This document shows positions 1 through 5,538 of a stretch of 10,930 nt of DNA, piece by piece (within the stretch, counting starts at the first letter, position 1; each line of letters begins with the position of its first letter). The position numbers and the translations under genes are program-made. Source of the stretch: DATGYC01 sp035298385. Its GTDB lineage: Bacteria > Bacillota > Sulfobacillia > Symbiobacteriales > Symbiobacteriaceae. The DNA is taken from NCBI GenBank assembly GCA_035298385.1, contig DATGYC010000221.1, positions 1 through 10,930 of the forward strand. Direction: 5' to 3'. The notes under the pieces are model-generated. The model had not been told where the DNA came from. It saw only the letters and a program-made list of their open reading frames with translations, and made no database searches.

Positions 1-66
1 CAGCGGGTGCTGACCATTGCGCCTGACAGCGGAGATCGCTATCTTAGTTCCGACCTGTACGAGTAA
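1..66 (+). CDS. C-terminal tail of a cysteine synthase-like PLP enzyme (partial)
   Basis: The first 66 bases read in frame 1 as 21 residues ending in TAA. The segment VLTIAPDSGDRYLSSDLYE matches the characteristic end of the O-acetylserine sulfhydrylase / cystathionine beta-synthase fold II PLP enzymes, which typically finish with 'PDSGERYLST-LF'. These cytoplasmic enzymes make cysteine from O-acetylserine and sulfide. Almost all of the gene lies outside the window, so the PLP lysine and substrate loop cannot be checked and CysK, CysM and CBS cannot be told apart. No convincing terminator is seen between its stop and the tRNA promoter. The family call rests only on the C-terminal motif. Confidence 0.7.
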   Translation, partial: QRVLTIAPDSGDRYLSSDLYE

Positions 67-105
67 GCTCCAGACCTTTCCTGGTCGATGAGAGGACCTA
101 AGGGG

Positions 106-134
106 TTGCGCACGGCATGACTACCTGTTATAGT
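106..134 (+). promoter_or_regulatory. Sigma-70-type promoter of the tRNA-Leu/tRNA-Ile unit
   Basis: A -35 box TTGCGC (106-111) and a -10 box TATAGT (129-134) are separated by exactly 17 bp. A TG dinucleotide at 126-127 gives an extended -10 (TGTTATAGT). Transcription would begin near 141, about 20 nt before the mature tRNA-Leu 5' end, leaving a short leader for RNase P. This is the best promoter match in the window and fits a strongly expressed stable-RNA unit. Confidence 0.75.
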
Positions 135-162
135 AGTCTACGCCGGAAGCGGCTTGGTCCAC

Positions 163-249
163 GCAGGTGTGGCGGAATGGCAGACGCGGTCGTCTCAAAA
201 GCGACTTGGGTTACCCCCAGTGCGAGTTCGAGTCTCGCCACCTGCACCA
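163..249 (+). tRNA. tRNA-Leu (anticodon CAA)
   Basis: A complete class II tRNA. The acceptor arms GCAGGTG (163-169) and CACCTGC (239-245) pair fully, followed by discriminator A246 and an encoded CCA (247-249). The anticodon stem GTCGT/GCGAC encloses the loop CTCAAAA, putting anticodon CAA at 196-198, which reads UUG. A long variable arm (TTGGGTTACCCCCAG region) is typical of tRNA-Leu. The T-arm is GCGAG-TTCGAGT-CTCGC. It is co-transcribed with the tRNA-Ile 8 nt downstream. Confidence 0.95.
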
Positions 250-257
250 ATCCCTTT

Positions 258-334
258 GCGAGGGTAGCTCAGTCGGCTAGAGCACTCGGCTGATAACCGA
301 GAGGTCCCGGGTTCGAATCCCGGCTCTCGCACCA
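258..334 (+). tRNA. tRNA-Ile (anticodon GAT)
   Basis: A class I tRNA of 77 nt including an encoded CCA (332-334). Acceptor arm GCGAGGG (258-264) pairs with CTCTCGC (324-330) with one G-T wobble. The anticodon stem CTCGG/CCGAG encloses CTGATAA, giving anticodon GAT at 292-294, which reads AUC and AUU. The T-arm is CCGGG-TTCGAAT-CCCGG. In many bacteria this isoacceptor lies in the 16S-23S spacer, but here it follows tRNA-Leu(CAA) with no rRNA in the window. Confidence 0.95.
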
Positions 335-339
335 AGGAA

Positions 340-370
340 GTAGGGGAGGGGGAGCACCCCCCTCCCCTAC
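340..370 (+). other. Perfect 13-bp G/C-rich hairpin in the tRNA trailer
   Basis: Positions 340-352 (GTAGGGGAGGGGG) pair perfectly with 358-370 (CCCCCTCCCCTAC) around the 5-nt loop AGCAC. The stem starts 6 nt after the CCA of tRNA-Ile. No T-tract follows, so it is not a classical intrinsic terminator. It may protect the 3' end, act as a processing signal, or pause polymerase. The purine and pyrimidine strands are fully segregated except for the TA/TA pairs near the base and one A/T pair. Confidence 0.7.
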
Positions 371-395
371 ACCCCACCCTTCTGTGGGACGGGCA

Positions 396-422
396 TCATC
401 GAGTAGCGACAGCGCTCGATGA
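396..422 (+). other. 8-bp hairpin in the tRNA trailer
   Basis: TCATCGAG (396-403) and CTCGATGA (415-422) form a perfect 8-bp inverted repeat with an 11-nt loop. Inside the loop region a further AGCG/CGCT pairing is possible if the stem shifts. It lies between the tRNA-Ile hairpin and the terminator, so it would be part of the same transcript. No function is known; it may be trailer structure or part of a small RNA spanning about 335-491. Confidence 0.45.
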
Positions 423-457
423 CACCCTCTCCTAGAAGAAAAGTGGGGACGACATGC

Positions 458-491
458 AGAGCCCGCCATCGACTCAGATGGCGGGCTCTTT
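458..491 (+). terminator. Intrinsic terminator of the tRNA transcript
   Basis: AGAGCCCGCCATC (458-470) and GATGGCGGGCTCT (477-489) form a perfect 13-bp stem with a 6-nt loop, and the stem end runs into a short T-run (489-491, TTT). The U-tract is short but the stem is strong. It separates the tRNA unit from the membrane protein gene whose ribosome site begins at 511. Confidence 0.75.
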
Positions 492-524
492 CGGCATAGC
501 ATGACCTTTGAAGGAGGAATCCCG

Positions 525-1313
525 GTGCAGATGAGTCCGTACTGGCGTGCCGTCTGGGAGGTCGCCCTCTTCCTGCTCGGCGTCTCGCTGCTGACGACCC
601 TGACGGGCATGCTCCTCGGCTTTTTGGCCTTCGGGCCCCTGGTGCTGGTCGTGGCGGTGCTCCAGTCGCTGGTACCGATTGTGGGCACCCTGGTCTATCT
701 CGACTGGCGCTGGGGCTGGCGGGTGGATACGATCGGACTGATCGGTGGGCGTCACCTGCGTTGGTTGCCGGCCGGGCTGGGCCTGGGCGCCCTCGCTCTC
801 GTGCTGACTCATGGCCTGGGCATCCTCCTTGGCGGCCCGGTGGTGCCGGTGCTGGATTCGAGCGCCCCGGTCTGGTTGGCCGTGGGCCCCGCCCTGATCA
901 GTGTGCTCTCCGTTGAACTGCTCTTCCGGGGTGGAGCGACGGCGCGGCTACAAGCGGACTTGGCGCCCAAGGAGGCGCTCTGGACTGCCCTAGCACTCCC
1001 GCTAGTCGCCTCTTGGCTCAGCGGAAGTCTGATCAGCGTGCCAAGCGGCATTCACACCCGTGAGCCGTGGACGCTCTTCTTCACGGCTGCCCTCACCCTA
1101 CTCTATCTTCGCACGGGATCGCTCTGGCTCAACCTGGGCCTGAGCGCTGTCGTGATGGTGCTACCCCTTGCGCTGGGCCTGTTCATTCTGCCCCAAGCGG
1201 CCCTGCTCCTGTGGGTCACCGTAGCAGTCATCCTGCTGATCATGGCATGGAGACGGGTCGATCGGATGCCTCGGCGGGTCGGCCCGCAGCGCCAACGGAT
1301 GGGTCGCCGTTAG
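525..1313 (+). CDS. Polytopic membrane protein, degenerate CPBP/ABI-like family
   Basis: This predicts a 262-residue integral membrane protein with about six to eight hydrophobic segments and an Arg-rich cytoplasmic tail (about 243-262). I chose GTG 525 because AAGGAGG at 511-517 sits 7 nt before it; the in-frame ATG at 501 lies upstream of that ribosome site, and ATG 531 is the alternative. Residues 130-136 (VELLFRG) and 193-207 (LYLRTGSLW through S207) align with motifs 1 and 3 of CPBP intramembrane endopeptidases (EExxxR and the His-containing helix). The first motif-1 Glu is Val130, no FxxxH motif 2 is visible, and the motif-3 His position is Ser207. I infer a non-proteolytic homologue. 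The family match rests on short motifs, so a generic unknown membrane protein remains possible. Its location between the tRNA terminator and the NYN gene gives no functional hint. Confidence 0.6.
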   Translation: MQMSPYWRAVWEVALFLLGVSLLTTLTGMLLGFLAFGPLVLVVAVLQSLVPIVGTLVYLDWRWGWRVDTIGLIGGRHLRWLPAGLGLGALALVLTHGLGILLGGPVVPVLDSSAPVWLAVGPALISVLSVELLFRGGATARLQADLAPKEALWTALALPLVASWLSGSLISVPSGIHTREPWTLFFTAALTLLYLRTGSLWLNLGLSAVVMVLPLALGLFILPQAALLLWVTVAVILLIMAWRRVDRMPRRVGPQRQRMGRR

Positions 1314-1330
1314 ATTGAGCGTTAGGGCGT

Positions 1331-1344
1331 CCGGAAAATTCCGG
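1331..1344. repeat. 14-bp inverted repeat after the membrane protein gene
   Basis: CCGGAA (1331-1336) and TTCCGG (1339-1344) are inverted around AA. It lies 17 bp past the stop of the membrane protein gene and about 115 bp before the NYN gene. As RNA it could form a 5-bp hairpin with a 4-nt loop, but no T-run follows. As DNA it could be an operator. Neither role is shown. Confidence 0.35.
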
Positions 1345-1404
1345 TTCCCCCCTGATTCGCGGGTTTCACCAAAAGGGAATACCTGCCTCCCTGTCGAATA
1401 CGGG

Positions 1405-1433
1405 TTGGTGCCCGACCGGTAGAAAGATAGACA
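1405..1433 (+). promoter_or_regulatory. Weak candidate promoter for the NYN gene
   Basis: TTGGTG (1405-1410) and TAGACA (1428-1433) are spaced by 17 bp in an AT-richer stretch just before the NYN start. The -10 box matches TATAAT at only three positions, so this is a tentative call. The 144-bp gap suggests the NYN gene has its own promoter rather than depending on the membrane protein gene. Confidence 0.25.
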
Positions 1434-1457
1434 AATATTGGGCATGGGGGTCAGAGG

Positions 1458-3035
1458 GTGGCCAAGTGCGCGTTATTTATTGACTACGAAAATGTTTTCA
1501 AGTCACTGCAGGGACGCAATATGAACCTCGCCCACCGGCAACTCGCCGAGCTCTTCAAGGCGGAAGCCATGAAGGTGGGAGAGGTTATCTATGCGCGCGC
1601 TTATGCCCCCTGGGATATCTGGCCGGATGCTATGTCTGCTTTTGACCGCCAAGATATTAAACCCGAATATGTAGAGGGTGGACATAAGGATAATGCAGAC
1701 TTGGTGATGAGTCTGCAGATCCAGGATTTCCTGCACATCTGGCGTGCCTTCGGTCGCGAAGAGGCTGATACCTTCATCTTGGTGACCGGGGATGCGGGGT
1801 TCGTGCACGTCATCAAGAAGCTACAAGAAGAGAACAAGCGCGTGATCGTCTGGGGTGTCGAGGGCTCGATCAGCAATCGCCTCACCGCCCGGGTACCGGA
1901 GTTGATCAACGTCCAACACCTGTTGCAGGAGAACGGCCTGCTTCCAGCGTCCATGACGATCTCGCCGTCCTTTGAGGAGCCGAGGGCCGCGACTGGTCCC
2001 GTTGTCGATCAACGGTTGCGCGGGCTCGTCCTTCTCTGTGAGCGGATCATGCTGGAGCGCGGGTGGGTGCAGGTGCCCTTCCTAACCCTGCAAGAGCAGC
2101 TCTCGGCCTCCCACTTCTACGGTGAGAACCTGCCCCAGTGCCGGACCTTGATCATGACCGGACTGGACCTGGAGATGTTGGAGACCAAGAAGCAGCCTAA
2201 TCCGAAGCGACCAGGGACGGAGACGACCTTTGTCCTGCTCCGCAAGGAGCAGGAGTCGGTCGTTCAGACCCTGCGAATCACCCAGGAGCTGGTGGCCATT
2301 ACGCGCCAGGTTGTTGCGCGGCAGGGGCGCCCCATCGTCGCCGTCTCGACGCTGCTGGAGGCCTTCGCTCGCTCCGCCGATCTGGCAGCGGAGGGTCCGG
2401 CTGTGGCCGATTGGCCCAGTTGGATCGATCTCCTGGTGGAGCAGTCGATTCTGCGTCGCTCCCGCGGCGACGGAGGCGAGCCTCACGTCGCCTTGAACGA
2501 GGCGCACGCACTGGTTGAACAGGTGGTCCCTGGAGAGGATCTGTGGCCGACGCTCGTCCGGCTCATTCTGGTCCTTGACCACTACCTGACCCGGACGGGT
2601 TACCTCTGGATGTCGATGGGACTCCTCCGGCAGCAACTGGGTGGCGTTGGCCAGCGCGAGATGGAGCGAGCGGTACGCACTGCGATTGAGCATGGGCTCA
2701 TGGTGGTTCGTCAGCAGTCCAACCAGTACGGGGCACGGCCCACGACTGGTGCTTACCTGCAACAGGGGAATGAGCAGGTCCTGGCCGTGCTCGCCCAGCG
2801 CAATCGTGTCTTGGATCGACTCCTGCAGCTCTATCGGGAGGCGGACGTTCTTCCGCGGCTGGCCGTGGTAGAGGTCTTGGCGGCGGTCCTTACGGAGGAG
2901 AACCCTGCCGACTGGCTTGACATGCTGGTCTCGCACCAACTGCTCAACCGGGCCCCGCTAGGGGATGGCATTGATGGTCTCGCACTCAATCGCCAGCATC
3001 CGGTTGTGGCGCGGCGAGCCTCGCATACGGTTTAG
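1458..3035 (+). CDS. NYN (LabA/PIN-like) domain putative ribonuclease with four C-terminal repeat modules
   Basis: A 525-residue cytoplasmic protein starting at GTG 1458, with a weak G-rich ribosome site 7 nt upstream. Residues 1-157 form a NYN domain of the PIN-like nuclease superfamily: FIDYEN (7-12, Asp9), KDNADL (77-82, Asp81) and VTGDAGF (109-115, Asp112). Such domains usually cleave RNA using four Asp residues with metal ions. Here the second Asp of the usual GDxDF motif is Gly114, so activity may be reduced. Residues about 187-525 look like four tandem units of roughly 75-95 residues. Each has helices, an amphipathic helix ending in a hydrophobic turn (around 230-243, 320-334, 402-418, 484-499), a short beta hairpin (about 256-260, 342-346, 429-434, 506-511) and a closing helix or strand. 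This recalls winged-helix or OST-HTH/LOTUS modules attached to other NYN proteins, but that fold assignment is inferred. A terminator follows 17 nt after the stop, so it appears monocistronic. Confidence 0.8.
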   Translation: MAKCALFIDYENVFKSLQGRNMNLAHRQLAELFKAEAMKVGEVIYARAYAPWDIWPDAMSAFDRQDIKPEYVEGGHKDNADLVMSLQIQDFLHIWRAFGREEADTFILVTGDAGFVHVIKKLQEENKRVIVWGVEGSISNRLTARVPELINVQHLLQENGLLPASMTISPSFEEPRAATGPVVDQRLRGLVLLCERIMLERGWVQVPFLTLQEQLSASHFYGENLPQCRTLIMTGLDLEMLETKKQPNPKRPGTETTFVLLRKEQESVVQTLRITQELVAITRQVVARQGRPIVAVSTLLEAFARSADLAAEGPAVADWPSWIDLLVEQSILRRSRGDGGEPHVALNEAHALVEQVVPGEDLWPTLVRLILVLDHYLTRTGYLWMSMGLLRQQLGGVGQREMERAVRTAIEHGLMVVRQQSNQYGARPTTGAYLQQGNEQVLAVLAQRNRVLDRLLQLYREADVLPRLAVVEVLAAVLTEENPADWLDMLVSHQLLNRAPLGDGIDGLALNRQHPVVARRASHTV

Positions 3036-3051
3036 TTCATACTCATAGGCA

Positions 3052-3081
3052 AGCCCTGGGCGATTCGCCCGGGGCTCTTTT
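3052..3081 (+). terminator. Intrinsic terminator after the NYN gene
   Basis: AGCCCTGGGCG (3052-3062) pairs with CGCCCGGGGCT (3066-3076), 11 bp with one G-T wobble and a 3-nt loop, followed by CTTTT (3077-3081). It isolates the fad locus from upstream transcription. Confidence 0.85.
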
Positions 3082-3149
3082 CGTTCGGGCGTGATGCGGT
3101 TCAGATATGTGACAAGATTAACATACCAAATAAGCCGGAACAGGCAGGG

Positions 3150-3176
3150 ATGACAATCGATTCGTTCGAATAGGAT
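3150..3176 (+). promoter_or_regulatory. Candidate promoter of the fad locus
   Basis: ATGACA (3150-3155) matches the -35 consensus at five of six positions and TAGGAT (3171-3176) matches the -10 box at four of six, but the 15-bp spacer is short. The start site would fall near 3183, placing the FadR-like operator (3188-3205) at about +6, a typical repression geometry. An alternative -35 (GTGACA, 3109-3114) lacks a good partner. The terminator at 3052-3081 implies that some promoter lies in this gap. Confidence 0.3.
3160..3171. repeat. 12-bp palindrome in the fad promoter region
   Basis: ATTCG (3160-3164) and CGAAT (3167-3171) are inverted around TT, within the spacer of the proposed promoter. 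It differs from the FadR-like operator downstream and could be a second regulator's site or chance. Confidence 0.3.
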
Positions 3177-3187
3177 GAAAGGGGAAA

Positions 3188-3211
3188 TGAATGACGGTTC
3201 ATTCGGAATGA
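3188..3211. promoter_or_regulatory. FadR-type operator with an extra half-site
   Basis: TGAATGA-CGGT-TCATTCG at 3188-3205 is an 18-bp palindrome (GAATGA/TCATTC arms). It fits the published B. subtilis FadR box, TGAATGA-N4-TCATTCA, at 13 of the 14 arm positions. A third half-site GAATGA follows at 3206-3211, so TCATTC-G-GAATGA (3199-3211) is a second, overlapping palindrome. The site is 25 bp upstream of the acyl-CoA ligase start and the same locus encodes a TetR/FadR-like protein. The inference is autorepression of the operon, relieved by long-chain acyl-CoA as known for FadR. Confidence 0.8.
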
Positions 3212-3230
3212 GGAACCGGAGGGGAAACGT

Positions 3231-4928
3231 TTGTCGAACGGAGAGGCGGCCAAGCCGTGGCTCCAGTGGTATCCACGGGAGGTCCCCGCAAATCTGACCT
3301 ACCCAGAAGAGCCACTCTACGCCCTGCTTGAGTATGCAGCAGACCAGTATGGAGAGCGAACGGCAACCATCTTCTTTGGCGCCCGCCTTACCTATCGACA
3401 GCTACGGGAGGAGGCTCGGCGGCTTGCCGCTGGCCTGATCCGACTTGGGCTGCGGAAGGGTGACCGGGTGGCGGTCATGATGGCCAACTGCCCACAGGCA
3501 GTCATCGCCTACTTCGGAGTCTTGATGGCTGGCGGCGTGGTGGTGATGGTCAACCCGCTCTACACCGAGCGAGAACTGCGCTACCAACTCGACGACTCGG
3601 GCGCCCGGATCCTGATCGGATTGGACCTAGTCTATCCGAAGGTAAAGGGTCTCGGTCTTGAGCACCTGATCCTGACTGAGATGCCCGCGTACATGTCGAT
3701 CCCGACGCGCTGGATCGCTCCGCTCAAGCTGAAGCCGCCCAAGGTCGCCTGGGGCGCCGGGGTCCAGCGCTGGGCAGAGGTCCTGGACGTCAAGCCGCTA
3801 CCGGCCCCAATCCCCGTCGATCCGAGTGAGGACCTAGCGCTACTCCAGTACACGGGGGCGACGACCGGGAAGCCGAAAGGCTGTATGCTGACCCACCGAA
3901 ACCTGATGGCCAACGTCTACCAGATCGGTGCCTGGCTCTACCAGCGCTCCCCAGCCGATCCGGTCCGGGTGCTGGTCGGGCTCCCCATCTTCCACGTCTA
4001 CGGGATGACGACGGCGATGAACTTCGCCATCCATATGGCGGGTGAGATGACCCTGCAGCCTCGTTTCGAACCGCGTGAGGCACTGAAGCTGATCCAGAAG
4101 TACAAGGTCCAGATCTTCCCGGGCGCCCCCACCATGTACGTCGGCATCAACCACGTCCCGGGCGTCGAGAAGATGGACCTCTCATCGATCGACGCCTGTA
4201 TCTCTGGGGCTGCGCCCCTGCCTTTGGAGGTTCAGCAGACCTTCGAGCGACTGACGCATGGCCGCCTATGCGAGGGTTACGGCCTCTCCGAGGCCTCGCC
4301 CGTTACCCATGCCAATCCGGTCTGGGCGACACGCAAGGAGGGCTCGATCGGCCTGCCTTGGCCGGACACCGACGTCCGGATCATCGATAGCGAGACCGGG
4401 CAGGACGTGGCGCCCGGCGAGGTCGGCGAGATGTTGGTCCGCGGTCCGCAAGTGATGAAGGGGTACTGGAACAACCCGGAGGCGACGGCTGGCGCATTGC
4501 GCGATGGCTGGTTGTATACCGGGGACATGGCCCGTATGGATGAGGATGGTTTCTTCTATATCGCCGATCGGAAGAAGGACCTGATCATCGCAGGCGGCTT
4601 GAACATCTACCCGCGTGAGGTGGAGGACGTCCTCTTCATGCATCCGGCGGTGAAGCAGGCAGCGGTGATCGGGGTGCCGGATGAGTATCGAGGGGAGTCG
4701 GTCAAGGCGTTCATCGTCTTGAAGGAACCCCCGTTCGGGGATAAAGGGGTGGCGGCTACTCAGGCAGAGCTCGATCAGCACTGCCGGGCGAACCTGGCCT
4801 CCTACAAGATCCCCCGCCACTATGAGTTCCGTGAGGCGCTGCCGATGACGCTGGTCGGCAAGGTCCTCCGCCGGGTTCTGGTGGAGGAGGAGGCGGCGAA
4901 GCGTAAGGCGATGCAAGGAGTGAGCTAG
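3231..4928 (+). CDS. fadD: Long-chain acyl-CoA ligase (AMP-forming fatty-acid CoA synthetase)
   Basis: A 565-residue enzyme of the ANL adenylate-forming superfamily. It activates fatty acid with ATP and CoA to acyl-CoA, the entry step of beta-oxidation. Visible motifs are the phosphate-binding loop YTGATTGKPKG (207-217), GYGLSE (349-354), the hinge region YTGD (429-432) with DRKKD (446-450), and the C-terminal catalytic lysine in GKVLRR (Lys544). The length is normal for LcfA/FadD. The start is TTG 3231, supported by GGAGG at 3218-3222 with an 8-nt gap. The loop has GA where most ligases have SG or GG (YTSGTTG). No signal peptide or clear membrane helix is seen; the enzyme is probably cytoplasmic or loosely membrane-associated. 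It is the first gene of the locus, directly under the FadR-like operator, with the repressor gene 3 nt downstream. Bacillus names this gene lcfA. Confidence 0.93.
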   Translation: MSNGEAAKPWLQWYPREVPANLTYPEEPLYALLEYAADQYGERTATIFFGARLTYRQLREEARRLAAGLIRLGLRKGDRVAVMMANCPQAVIAYFGVLMAGGVVVMVNPLYTERELRYQLDDSGARILIGLDLVYPKVKGLGLEHLILTEMPAYMSIPTRWIAPLKLKPPKVAWGAGVQRWAEVLDVKPLPAPIPVDPSEDLALLQYTGATTGKPKGCMLTHRNLMANVYQIGAWLYQRSPADPVRVLVGLPIFHVYGMTTAMNFAIHMAGEMTLQPRFEPREALKLIQKYKVQIFPGAPTMYVGINHVPGVEKMDLSSIDACISGAAPLPLEVQQTFERLTHGRLCEGYGLSEASPVTHANPVWATRKEGSIGLPWPDTDVRIIDSETGQDVAPGEVGEMLVRGPQVMKGYWNNPEATAGALRDGWLYTGDMARMDEDGFFYIADRKKDLIIAGGLNIYPREVEDVLFMHPAVKQAAVIGVPDEYRGESVKAFIVLKEPPFGDKGVAATQAELDQHCRANLASYKIPRHYEFREALPMTLVGKVLRRVLVEEEAAKRKAMQGVS

Positions 4929-4931
4929 GCG

Positions 4932-5522
4932 ATGGCCCAGAGGGGCGCCGGGGATAAGCTGACCGCTATCCTGGACGCGGCAGAGGTCGTCTTTGCCCGT
5001 CAGGGCTACCATGCAGCCCAGATGGCACGCATTGCGCAAGAGGCCGGGGTTGCGACGGGGACGATCTACCTCTATGTCAAGAACAAGCCGGACCTCCTGA
5101 TCTGTCTCTTCCGGGATCGTTTGGCGAGGTTGGTATCGGAGGCGCGGGCCACCTGTGCAGAGGGCGCGACGCCGCTAGAGGAGCTCCGTCTCTTCATCGC
5201 CAACCACTTTCGCCTGATGGCCCAATCGCCCGGGATGGCGATGGTGACACAGATCGAGATGCGCCAGGCCGAGACGGCTGTACAGCAGGAGATCGCCGCC
5301 ATCATGAAGACCTGGTTCGCCGTGATCGATGAGATCGTCGAGCGGGGCCAGGCGGCGGGGATCTTCCGCCCCATCTTCCCGAAGCAGATCCGGAACATGG
5401 TCTTCGGCACCATGGACCAGACCGTGACCGCTTGGGTCCTCTCTGGTTGTAAGTTTGACCTGGAAGCGTTAACGGAGCCCACGTTTGAACTACTGGCCGG
5501 CGGATGCTGCGCCAAGGTTTAG
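4932..5522 (+). CDS. fadR: TetR-family repressor, FadR-like, of fatty-acid degradation
   Basis: A 196-residue TetR-family regulator. The N-terminal DNA-binding domain (about 8-55) contains the helix-turn-helix IAQEAGVATGTIYLYVKNK (34-52), typical of the family. The rest is an all-helical ligand and dimerisation domain. It starts 3 nt after the ligase stop, and its ribosome site AAGGAG (4915-4920) lies inside the ligase gene, implying translational coupling. In B. subtilis the equivalent position is held by FadR (YsiA), which represses beta-oxidation genes and releases DNA on binding long-chain acyl-CoA. The operator at 3188-3205 matches that regulator's known site, so the FadR role is well supported though still inferred. 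TetR is a large family and the ligand cannot be read from sequence alone. The C-terminal end has paired cysteines (192-193) of unknown meaning. Confidence 0.87.
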   Translation: MAQRGAGDKLTAILDAAEVVFARQGYHAAQMARIAQEAGVATGTIYLYVKNKPDLLICLFRDRLARLVSEARATCAEGATPLEELRLFIANHFRLMAQSPGMAMVTQIEMRQAETAVQQEIAAIMKTWFAVIDEIVERGQAAGIFRPIFPKQIRNMVFGTMDQTVTAWVLSGCKFDLEALTEPTFELLAGGCCAKV

Positions 5523-5538
5523 AAGGAGGCCTATCTAG

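Noticed and set aside
340..370. Intrinsic terminator directly after tRNA-Ile
   Set aside because: The hairpin is strong but is followed by ACCCCACCC, not a T-run. The better terminator is at 458-491.
371..500. T-box or other riboswitch before the membrane protein gene
   Set aside because: The terminator with an upstream structured region suggested it, but no T-box TGGNACC-type antiterminator sequence or specifier-loop features are seen, and the downstream gene is not amino-acid related.
501..524. ATG 501 as the start of the membrane protein
   Set aside because: The strong AAGGAGG at 511-517 lies inside this extension and is correctly spaced for GTG 525, so the upstream ATG is unlikely to be used.
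195..688. Reverse-strand open frames across the two tRNAs
   Set aside because: They read as REPGFEPGTSRLS and ESRDSNPGPLGYQPSALAD, well-known spurious translations of antisense tRNA genes. The tRNAs explain this sequence.
2082..2939. 285-codon reverse-strand open frame opposite the NYN gene
   Set aside because: No recognisable domain, low-complexity composition and full overlap with a coding frame that has conserved motifs and a matching terminator.
4266..5039. 257-codon reverse-strand open frame opposite the ligase and repressor genes
   Set aside because: It spans the boundary of two well-supported + strand genes and shows no family motif.
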